NCBI GenBank assembly: GCA_037968835.1
Contig: JBBKWG010000066.1
Span: 1-5,185 of the forward strand
Length of the DNA: 5,185 nucleotides
Direction of reading: 5' to 3'
From: JBBKWG01 sp037968835
GTDB taxonomy: Bacteria; Pseudomonadota; Alphaproteobacteria; Rhodobacterales; Rhodobacteraceae
Made by a program: the position numbers and the translations under genes. Below, one piece after another: positions 1-5,185 of the stretch. The notes below the pieces were generated by a model. The model did not search any database and was not told the origin of the DNA. It saw only the letters and a list, made by a program, of their open reading frames with translations. The number at the start of each line of letters is the position of its first letter. Positions within the stretch are counted from its first letter, which is position 1.

Positions 1-1209
1 CGCGTGGATCGTCTTGGACAGTTTAGGGTCCCAAACCACCAGATCGGCGTCGGCCCCCGGCACGATGGCGCCCTTGCGGGGATAGATGTTGAGGATGCGG
101 GCGATATTGGTCGAGGTGACGGCGACGAATTCTTCGGGTGTCAGTCGTCCGGTTTCCACGCCGGTCGTCCACAACACCGAAAGCCGATCCTCAAGGCCAC
201 CAGTGCCGTTCGGGATCATCGGAAAGCCCTTCAGGCCCATCCGTTTTTGTTCGGTGTTGAAGGCGCAATGGTCCGTCGCCACGACCTGAAGGCTGCCCGC
301 CTGAAGCCCGGCCCAGAGGCTCGCCTGATGTTCTTTTGACCGGAACGGAGGCGACATGACGCGCTGCGCTGCGTGGTCCCAGTCGGGGTGCAGATATTCA
401 CTTTCGTCCAGAGTCAGATGTTGGATCAGCGGCTCGCCGTAAACGCGCATCCCCTTTTGCCGGGCCCGGCGGATTGCCTCATGCGCCTGCTCGCAGCTGA
501 CATGCACCACATAGAGCGGCGTGTCGGTGGCATCGGCGATCATGATGGCGCGGTTCGTTGCCTCGCCCTCGACCTCGGGCGGGCGTGAATAGGCGTGACC
601 CTCGGGGCCGATCTTGCCCGCGTTCATGAATTTTACTTGCAATTCGGCCACAATGGCGCCGTTCTCGGCATGGACCAGCGGCAGCGCGCCGAGTTCAGCG
701 CAGCGGCTGAACGAGGCGTACATTTCGTCGTCTTCGACCATCAGTGCGCCTTTGTAGGCCATGAAATGCTTGAATGTGTTCACCCCCATCTTCACGCATT
801 CGGCCATCTCGTCGAACACCTTTTCCGACCAGTCGGTGATGGCCACGTGCCAGCCGATATCGACGCAGATCCGGTCATCGGCGCGAGCATGCCAGTCCTT
901 GACCGCGTTAACGAGGCTGCCGTCGGGGCCGGGCAGGACGAAATCGACTAGCATCGTGGTCCCGCCCGACGCGGCGGCGCGGGTGCCGCTTTCAAAGGTT
1001 TCGGCGGCGCGCGTGCCCATGAACGGCATTTCAAGATGGGTGTGCGGGTCAATGCCGCCGGGAATGACAAATGCATCTGTCGCGTCGATCACGGTGTCGC
1101 CCGACAGATTCGGGCCGATCTCGGCGATGGTTTCGCCGTCGATACGGATATCCGCGACATAGCTGCGGTCGGCGGCAACGATGGTACCGTTCTTGATGAC
1201 TTTGCTCAT
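1..1209 (-). CDS. hydA: Dihydropyrimidinase / D-hydantoinase, C-terminus cut by window edge
   Basis: This is a cytoplasmic cyclic-amidohydrolase that opens 5,6-dihydropyrimidines to N-carbamoyl-beta-amino acids (step two of reductive pyrimidine breakdown) and often also 5-substituted hydantoins. The frame is open from ATG 1209 to base 1, giving 403 codons without a stop. The family usually has about 460-490 residues, so some 60-80 C-terminal residues lie outside. Seen in the translation: the PGGIDPHTHLEMPF metal motif (H56, H58); FKHFMAYKG, with K147 as the expected carboxylated bridging lysine and Y152 as the oxyanion/substrate tyrosine; VHAEN (H180); VVHVS (H236); VMSPPFR (S286); VATDHCAF (D313); IPNG (N334). 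Spacing matches the known bi-zinc hydantoinase set, so the enzyme should be active. It resembles rhizobial dihydropyrimidinase from memory more than Bacillus D-hydantoinase; real substrate preference is not decided by sequence. It lies 140 bp downstream of the ABC ATPase gene, on the same strand. The start is supported by an AAAGGAA site 8 nt upstream. Confidence 0.95.
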   Translation of the reverse strand, partial: MSKVIKNGTIVAADRSYVADIRIDGETIAEIGPNLSGDTVIDATDAFVIPGGIDPHTHLEMPFMGTRAAETFESGTRAAASGGTTMLVDFVLPGPDGSLVNAVKDWHARADDRICVDIGWHVAITDWSEKVFDEMAECVKMGVNTFKHFMAYKGALMVEDDEMYASFSRCAELGALPLVHAENGAIVAELQVKFMNAGKIGPEGHAYSRPPEVEGEATNRAIMIADATDTPLYVVHVSCEQAHEAIRRARQKGMRVYGEPLIQHLTLDESEYLHPDWDHAAQRVMSPPFRSKEHQASLWAGLQAGSLQVVATDHCAFNTEQKRMGLKGFPMIPNGTGGLEDRLSVLWTTGVETGRLTPEEFVAVTSTNIARILNIYPRKGAIVPGADADLVVWDPKLSKTIHA

Positions 1210-1217
1210 GGCGTTGG

Positions 1218-1224
1218 TTCCTTT
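1218..1224 (-). promoter_or_regulatory. Ribosome binding site of hydA
   Basis: AAAGGAA on the minus strand ends 8 nt before ATG 1209. It fixes this ATG as the start; the encoded N-terminus (MSKVIKNGTIV) also begins exactly where the family's first beta strand begins. Confidence 0.7.
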
Positions 1225-1277
1225 GCGGTCTCGAAGCGGCAGTGGCTAATGCATAGATCGGCAGGGACAGAAGCAGG

Positions 1278-1344
1278 CACCGGATGCGCCGTGCGTCATA
1301 GGAATTTCACTACCCGGTGTCAGGATGCCGAGCGTTTGGCGCAT
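1278..1344. repeat. Two interleaved inverted repeats in the ATPase-hydA gap
   Basis: CACCGG (1278-1283) has its perfect inverted copy CCGGTG at 1314-1319. ATGCGCC (1284-1290) has its perfect inverted copy GGCGCAT at 1338-1344. The arms interleave, so as RNA the two pairings could not form as a simple nested hairpin; they would compete or make a pseudoknot. As DNA, the left CACCGG arm lies just beyond the candidate -10 and the right arm overlaps the candidate -35, a layout compatible with an operator. Short arms in GC-rich DNA are weak evidence. No T run follows, so this is not a convincing terminator. Confidence 0.3.
1295..1323 (-). promoter_or_regulatory. Candidate sigma70 promoter for hydA
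   Basis: On the minus strand CTGACA (1323-1318) matches the -35 consensus TTGACA at five of six positions. It is followed after exactly 17 bp by TATGAC (1300-1295), which matches the -10 consensus TATAAT at four of six. Transcription would begin near 1288, leaving a leader of roughly 80 nt before the hydA start. The site lies in the only sizeable gap of the locus apart from the one before the first permease gene. A promoter here would let the hydrolase be expressed separately from the transporter. Matches of this quality can arise by chance, so it is a candidate only. Confidence 0.35.
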
Positions 1345-1349
1345 TGCTC

Positions 1350-2468
1350 TTACTCCTCCAGTGGAATTCCTGATGATGTGTTCTGGCCGCGCAGCAGATG
1401 GTTCATCGCCCCGTCCCAGTGCACGTTCACCTTTTCGCCGACTCGGCTGGGGTTCGCAAAGAATTCGGCGTCGTCCTGATAGACGATGAATTCCTCGTCC
1501 GTGCCGGTCCGCAACGAGACCTTGACGAAAGTGCCCTGGTATTCCGTGTTCGTCACCGTGCCCGACGCCGCGTTGCGGCCCGTCCGGGCGGCGGCCTTCA
1601 TTGAAATCTTGTCGCGGCGGATCGACAGACGAATGGTCTGATCCGGTTCCAGCCCGGCGGTGTCTAGCACGTCATAGACCACACCATCCGGGCCCGTCGC
1701 CTCACCGGCCCCGCCGTTCAGCGCGGTGACACGCGCCTCCAGCACGTTCTGCCCGCCCATGAAGCGGGCGATGTAGGGGCTATAGGGACGGTCGTAGATC
1801 TCGCGCGGACTGGCGGCCTGTTCTACGGTGCCGTGATCCATGACGATCACCTGATCGGCCAGGGCAATCGCTTCGGGCTGGGTGTGGGTGACGTGGACAA
1901 AGGTGATACCAAGTTCGTTTTGCAGACGCTTCAGCTCGACCCGCATCCGCAGGCGCAGGAATTCATCCAGTGCAGACAATGGCTCATCCAGCAGCAGCAC
2001 GCGCGGGTTGGTGATCAGCGCGCGCGCCAGGGCAACGCGCTGCTGCTGGCCCCCCGATAGCTCGGACGGTACCCGGTCGGCCAGATGCAACAGCTGCACC
2101 CGGTCGAGCATCTCGCGCGCCTTTTCACGGCGCGTGACCGCCGCCTGGCCCTTGACCTTGAGGCTGAAGGCCACGTTGTCGGTCAGGCTCAGATGCGGAA
2201 ACAGCGCATAGTCCTGAAACATCAGTGCCGTACCGCGATTTCCAATCCGGGCGTGGGTCATATCCTCGGCGCCGATCAGGATCTGCCCCGAAGTGGGCGT
2301 CTCGTGGCCCGCGATCATCCGCAACAGCGTGGTCTTGCCGCAGCCAGAGGGGCCAATCATGCAACAGTACGAGCCGCCTTCAATCACGAGGTCTACTTCG
2401 TTCACCGCCTTCACGTCACCAAAGTTCTTGCTGACGCCCCGGATATTGATCTTGCTGGTTTCAGTCAT
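1350..2468 (-). CDS. ABC transporter ATP-binding protein, PotA-like (polyamine/phosphonate-type importer)
   Basis: This is the cytoplasmic ATPase that powers the importer formed with the two permeases upstream. From ATG 2468 the product has 372 residues, normal for PotA/FbpC-type ATPases. Seen: Walker A GPSGCGKTT (39-47), Q-loop FQDYALFP (Q85), signature LSGGQQQR (137-144), Walker B LLLDEP (158-163), D-loop SALD (165-168) and switch histidine H195. Then comes a regulatory tail with a TOBE-type segment at about 299-360 (ASGTVTNTEYQGTFVKVSL). The switch region reads THTQPEA instead of the commoner THDQxEA. The open frame extends upstream to a TTG at 2504 that overlaps the permease stop, but no Shine-Dalgarno precedes that TTG. 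The added residues also lie outside the usual domain, so ATG 2468, with a weak AAAGAGA upstream, is preferred. It starts 32 bp after the permease stop, so the genes are probably cotranscribed. Substrate cannot be read from the ATPase. Confidence 0.93.
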   Translation of the reverse strand: MTETSKINIRGVSKNFGDVKAVNEVDLVIEGGSYCCMIGPSGCGKTTLLRMIAGHETPTSGQILIGAEDMTHARIGNRGTALMFQDYALFPHLSLTDNVAFSLKVKGQAAVTRREKAREMLDRVQLLHLADRVPSELSGGQQQRVALARALITNPRVLLLDEPLSALDEFLRLRMRVELKRLQNELGITFVHVTHTQPEAIALADQVIVMDHGTVEQAASPREIYDRPYSPYIARFMGGQNVLEARVTALNGGAGEATGPDGVVYDVLDTAGLEPDQTIRLSIRRDKISMKAAARTGRNAASGTVTNTEYQGTFVKVSLRTGTDEEFIVYQDDAEFFANPSRVGEKVNVHWDGAMNHLLRGQNTSSGIPLEE

Positions 2469-2500
2469 GGGTCTCTTTCGGTTGGCGAAGGCCGTGGATA

Positions 2501-3328
2501 TCAAAGCGCGCGTGCGCGACGTTTCTGGACGATGGCAATCAGGCCAAAAGCCAGCGCGATCGCAGCAAAGCTGACAAGCGAGGTGACGGTACCGATGGCA
2601 TAAAGCGCCGGGGTCGTGACGTTGGTTGTCATGTTGGAAATCTCGATCGGCAGGGTGTTCTTGCCGCCAACGGTAAGGATCGAGCGCGGCAGCTCGTCAT
2701 ACGAAAGCGTAAAGCCGAACAGCGCCACTGCGATCAGGCCGGGGAACAGGATCGGAATCGTCACCCAGCCAAGGATCTGTCGGGGGCTTGCGCCCGCGTC
2801 ACGGGCGGCTTCGTCCCAGGCGCTGTCATAGCGGTTGAGCACGGCAAACATGATCAGCAAGCCGAATGGCAGTGTCCAACTGAGGTGCGCGCCAAGGCCC
2901 GACAGCCACCATTGCAGGCGAAACCCGAGGATCTGAAAGAACTGGCTGATGCCGAGGCCAAGCAGGATGCCTGGAACCACAAGGCTGACGATGCACAGAT
3001 AGAACAGCGCCCCCGATCCCCAGAACTTGCTCCGGAACGCCAGACCCGCGAACAGGCAGCATACGGCCGTGATCGACATGCTCATCAGGCCCAGCCCCGC
3101 CGAGCGGCGAAACCCGCCCGCGACATCGCCATAGCGGCTTGACGAGAACAGGTCGGAAAACCAGTGCAGCGACGCGCCTCGCATCGGGAATGTCAGCCCC
3201 CCGGTCGGCCCCTGAAACGACAGGATGAAAATGATCAGCATCGGCCCGTAAAGAAACACCACGAACAGCGTGAAGAACGCCGCCAGCAGGTAGAAGGACA
3301 GACCGCGTTTAACGCTGCTCGCTGACAT
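2501..3328 (-). CDS. ABC transporter permease, PotC-like
   Basis: This inner-membrane subunit forms half of the translocation channel. Its 275 residues fit the PotC/PhnV-type size. Hydrophobic segments are visible at about 11-36, 80-100, 105-128, 145-166, 193-212 and 245-267, giving the six membrane spans of the family. The cytoplasmic EAA coupling loop, which docks onto the ATPase, reads EAARDAGASPRQILGWVTIP at 173-192. The C-terminus ends in a basic QKRRARAL stretch, as expected for a cytoplasmic tail. The start at ATG 3328 is set by a perfect AGGAGG 5 nt upstream. The gene begins 9 bp after the preceding permease stop, and that Shine-Dalgarno overlaps the stop codon, so translation of the two permeases is likely coupled. 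Family assignment to binding-protein-dependent permeases is secure; the PotC side is inferred from order (second permease) and length. Confidence 0.93.
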   Translation of the reverse strand: MSASSVKRGLSFYLLAAFFTLFVVFLYGPMLIIFILSFQGPTGGLTFPMRGASLHWFSDLFSSSRYGDVAGGFRRSAGLGLMSMSITAVCCLFAGLAFRSKFWGSGALFYLCIVSLVVPGILLGLGISQFFQILGFRLQWWLSGLGAHLSWTLPFGLLIMFAVLNRYDSAWDEAARDAGASPRQILGWVTIPILFPGLIAVALFGFTLSYDELPRSILTVGGKNTLPIEISNMTTNVTTPALYAIGTVTSLVSFAAIALAFGLIAIVQKRRARAL

Positions 3329-3333
3329 GATGG

Positions 3334-3339
3334 CCTCCT
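3334..3339 (-). promoter_or_regulatory. Strong ribosome binding site of the second permease, overlapping the first permease's stop
   Basis: AGGAGG on the minus strand lies 5 nt before ATG 3328 and shares bases with the TAG stop (3340-3338) of the upstream permease. Ribosomes finishing the first permease stop on this site, which favours coupled, near-equal synthesis of the two membrane subunits. Confidence 0.8.
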
Positions 3340-4195
3340 ATTTCGCCAGTTCGGACCGGATGTCGACGACGCGCAGGATGGCGGCGACGATCATCAGGAC
3401 AACAACGACGAGCAAGATGGCCAAGGCGCTCGCCTGTGGATAATAGAGCTGGTCGATCTCGTTTTTCATCGCCGAGACAACCGAAGCGCTCTGCCCGCCG
3501 CTCATCACCCGCACTACGAAGAAGTCGCCCATGACCAGGGTGAGCACGAAGATGGAGCCAAGGGCGATGCCCGTCCGCGACAGTGGAATGATGATGTCGC
3601 GCAGAATCACCCATGAACCGGCTCCGGCATCTCGCGCCGCTTCGATCAGGTTCGGGTTGATTTTTGCCATCGAGTTGAAAATCGGAACCAGCATGAACAG
3701 CGTGAACAGGTGCACATAGGTCAAGATCACCGCGAAGTCGGAATAGAGAAGGATATCAAGCGGCGCGTCGATCACGCCCATCCGTATCAGCGTCGAGTTG
3801 AACAGACCCTCGCGCCCAAGGAACGGGATCCACGACACCATGCGAATGACGTTCGACGTCCAGAACGGCACAGTGCAAAGCAGCAGCAGGGCGATCTTCC
3901 ATTTCAAGCTGCGGACGTGAAACACCAGGAAATACGAGCATGTGAACCCGATCAGGATCGTCGCCGCCAGCGTGATCGCCGCGTAGGTGAACGTCTTAAG
4001 GAACAGATTGTAGACCAGCCCACGCGACAGGATCTCGGTATAGTTTTCCCAGCGGAATGCGGGATAAAGTGTGATGCCGTCGGAATCCCAGAACGAGATC
4101 ACCAGCACCGTTATCAGCGGAATCCCCACCATGGTGAACATGATGAACGCGAGTGGTGCCGCCTGCGCATAGGGCGCCAGTCTGCCGCCTGACAT
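3338..4195 (-). CDS. ABC transporter permease, PotB-like
   Basis: This is the first of two different inner-membrane channel subunits. From ATG 4195 the product has 285 residues, the normal PotB/PhnU-type size. Hydrophobic spans are seen at about 11-35, 67-92, 99-120, 153-175, 207-228 and 255-277. The EAA coupling motif reads EAARDAGAGSWVILRDIIIP at 185-204, just before the fifth span. The loop with SNVIRMVSWIPFLGREG (114-130) is typical of the PotB side of these pairs and supports calling this one PotB-like. Three in-frame starts exist: TTG 4210, ATG 4201 and ATG 4195. Only 4195 has a well-placed Shine-Dalgarno (GGGGGA, 7 nt away); for 4201 the same site would be 1 nt away, and 4210 sits inside it. 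The gene follows the binding-protein gene after a 79-bp gap holding a hairpin, and precedes its partner permease by 9 bp. Confidence 0.93.
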   Translation of the reverse strand: MSGGRLAPYAQAAPLAFIMFTMVGIPLITVLVISFWDSDGITLYPAFRWENYTEILSRGLVYNLFLKTFTYAAITLAATILIGFTCSYFLVFHVRSLKWKIALLLLCTVPFWTSNVIRMVSWIPFLGREGLFNSTLIRMGVIDAPLDILLYSDFAVILTYVHLFTLFMLVPIFNSMAKINPNLIEAARDAGAGSWVILRDIIIPLSRTGIALGSIFVLTLVMGDFFVVRVMSGGQSASVVSAMKNEIDQLYYPQASALAILLVVVVLMIVAAILRVVDIRSELAK

Positions 4196-4202
4196 CGGCA
4201 TA

Positions 4203-4208
4203 TCCCCC
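4203..4208 (-). promoter_or_regulatory. Ribosome binding site deciding the start of the first permease
   Basis: GGGGGA on the minus strand lies 7 nt before ATG 4195. It argues against the in-frame ATG at 4201 (1 nt spacing) and the TTG at 4210 (overlaps the site). Confidence 0.5.
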
Positions 4209-4227
4209 AAGACCTGGTTGCGTGAGT

Positions 4228-4262
4228 AAAACCGCGGCGGCGAACCGGATGGCCCGCCGCCG
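4228..4262 (-). terminator. GC hairpin with short T run between binding-protein and permease genes (attenuator or partial terminator)
   Basis: Read on the minus strand, CGGCGGCG (4262-4255) pairs perfectly with CGCCGCCG (4242-4235) around a 12-nt loop. Beyond an A/C mismatch, two further C-G pairs (4265-4264 with 4233-4232) can extend the stem. TTTT follows at 4231-4228. The hairpin starts 12 nt after the binding-protein stop codon. The T run is short, so read-through into the permease genes is likely. In ABC importer operons such a structure commonly lets the binding protein be made in excess of the membrane parts, either by partial termination or by blocking 3' decay. Confidence 0.55.
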
Positions 4263-4274
4263 TGGGTCTTGGTA

Positions 4275-5185
4275 TCAGGACGAGACGAACTCGTTCCAGC
4301 GACGGATCATGTAGCGGTCTTCGTCCATGACGGTGTTCCAACAGGCAATATTGCCCATCCGGTCCTGGAACGAGCCGCCATCGCGGGATCGTCCGACCTC
4401 TTCCATCACGGCACCGTAGGGATCGAGGATGGTCTCGGTCGCTTCCTTGCCCTCGTACCAGTAGCCGCGCTCGTTCTCGGTCAACGTGGCCATGGCCGTG
4501 TCGGGCACCGAGGAATAATAGCCCTGCCGTCCGACGAAGGCGCCTTGCCAGCCATCGAGACACCAGTTGATATAGTCGATCGCCGCGTCGCGCTTCATGT
4601 CGTCAAGGTGGCGCATCAGGCTCATCCCGAGGCCCCAGCCGCGATAACCTTCCTGCAAGCCCTGATAGACGCAGTCGAGGCCACGCGCACGCACGGCGGT
4701 GACAGCCGGCGACCACATCGACTGGATAACCACCTCGCCCGCTGCCATAAGGTTCACACTTTCGTCGAAGCTGGACCAGAAGGCGCGGAAATGGCCTGCG
4801 CGCTTCAACTCGATCAGCTTGTTGATGGTCAGGTCGATCTCGGCTTGGGTCATGTTGCCCTTGTTGCCGTAGGTTGCCAGACCCAGCGCTTCCATCGCCA
4901 TCGCGGCGTCCATGATTCCGATCTGCGGGATGTTCACCAATGCCGTCTTGCCGGCGAACTCGGGCGCGAACAGATCGCCCCAGCTTGTGACCTCGCGATT
5001 GACAAGGTCGGTGCGGACGCCAAGCGTATCGGCGTTGTAGATCGTCGGTACACAGGTCGTGAAATTGGTTGCGTCGGCTGCGAATTGAGTCGAATCCGCG
5101 CTGTCGGTATAGATCACCTTTTTGGGCAGCGTGCCCTGATCCGACAGATCCGAGCCGTCAAAGCTCTTGCCGTCGCGCATCAGTG
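4275..5185 (-). CDS. Periplasmic substrate-binding protein, PotD/PotF-like, N-terminus outside the window
   Basis: This is the extracytoplasmic receptor that should capture the ligand and deliver it to the two permeases. The frame is open at the right edge (the codon before the first visible Met is CTG), so the Met at 5180 is internal. About 303 C-terminal residues are visible; signal peptide and first part of lobe one are missing. Numbering from that Met: the VPTIYNAD stretch (45-51) with TSWGDLFAPEFAGKTAL (65-81) is typical of PotD/PotF-type proteins; VIQSMWSPAVTAVRARG (151-167) corresponds to the PotD strand carrying a ligand-stacking tryptophan; a helix-rich tail DAAIDYINWCLDGWQGAFVGRQGY follows (198-221). 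Four cysteines (43, 170, 207, 280) could form disulfides in the periplasm. The acidic residues that hold polyamine amines in E. coli PotD are not evident, so the ligand is left open. First gene of the visible transporter cluster. Confidence 0.88.
   Translation of the reverse strand, partial: LMRDGKSFDGSDLSDQGTLPKKVIYTDSADSTQFAADATNFTTCVPTIYNADTLGVRTDLVNREVTSWGDLFAPEFAGKTALVNIPQIGIMDAAMAMEALGLATYGNKGNMTQAEIDLTINKLIELKRAGHFRAFWSSFDESVNLMAAGEVVIQSMWSPAVTAVRARGLDCVYQGLQEGYRGWGLGMSLMRHLDDMKRDAAIDYINWCLDGWQGAFVGRQGYYSSVPDTAMATLTENERGYWYEGKEATETILDPYGAVMEEVGRSRDGGSFQDRMGNIACWNTVMDEDRYMIRRWNEFVSS

Noticed and set aside
4..951. Plus-strand open frames opposite hydA (4-339, 373-588, 595-951)
   Set aside because: They mirror the hydA codons on the other strand; GC-rich codon bias leaves long antisense frames. 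No family resemblance, and hydA is unambiguous in the opposite frame.
1281..1295. Small hairpin (GGCGC-ATCCG-GTGCC on the minus strand) as a terminator after the ATPase gene
   Set aside because: Only five pairs including one G-T, not followed by a T run, and located near the candidate transcription start rather than at the ATPase end.
2500..2520. Alternating GC run (GCGCGCGTGCGCG) as a Z-DNA or repeat element
   Set aside because: It lies within the Arg/Ala-rich C-terminal codons of the PotC-like permease (QKRRARAL); ordinary high-GC coding sequence explains it.
2085..2603. Plus-strand 172-residue open frame opposite the ATPase
   Set aside because: It lies antisense to Walker A, Q-loop and signature codons of a clear ABC ATPase and runs into the permease end; shadow frame.
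3710..4192. Plus-strand 160-residue open frame opposite the first permease
   Set aside because: Composition is rich in Arg, Gln, His and Asp, typical of the antisense of a hydrophobic membrane protein, with no recognisable motif.
4114..4563. Minus-strand frame spanning the binding-protein end, the gap and the permease start
   Set aside because: Arg-rich out-of-frame translation that crosses the hairpin and two real genes; no domain visible.
1..5185. Search for CRISPR repeats, transposase genes, integration sites, tRNA or rRNA
   Set aside because: No regularly spaced direct repeats, terminal inverted repeats, transposase motifs or tRNA-like folds were noticed; the region looks like an ordinary chromosomal operon.

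Overview
The window is a GC-rich stretch in which every supported gene lies on the minus strand. It reads from the right edge to the left as one transport-plus-catabolism locus. Gene style, high GC and remembered similarity of the proteins suggest an alphaproteobacterium, most likely a Rhodobacterales- or Rhizobiales-type organism. This is an inference, since no rRNA or other marker gene is present.

Layout in the direction of transcription: (1) 5185-4275, the C-terminal part of a PotD/PotF-like periplasmic substrate-binding protein, whose N-terminus is outside the window; (2) 4274-4196, a 79-bp gap with a GC-only hairpin followed by a short T run, probably an attenuator or leaky terminator; (3) 4195-3338, a PotB-like permease; (4) 3328-2501, a PotC-like permease whose Shine-Dalgarno overlaps the previous stop codon; (5) 2468-1350, a PotA-like ATPase with a C-terminal TOBE domain; (6) 1349-1210, a 140-bp gap with a candidate sigma70 promoter and inverted repeats; (7) 1209-1, a dihydropyrimidinase/D-hydantoinase (hydA) that is open to the window edge and lacks only its C-terminus. 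All its metal-binding and substrate-binding residues are visible.

Together the genes encode a complete ABC importer of the polyamine/2-aminoethylphosphonate-type architecture (one binding protein, two different permeases, one ATPase), followed by a cytoplasmic cyclic-amide hydrolase. The binding-protein fragment appears to lack the acidic residues that E. coli PotD uses to hold polyamine nitrogens. The most interesting reading is therefore that a polyamine-type importer has been adapted to bring in a pyrimidine, dihydropyrimidine, hydantoin or related ureide, which HydA then opens. That link rests on gene order and a by-eye comparison, not on a demonstrated substrate. No mobile element, CRISPR array, tRNA or rRNA was seen.
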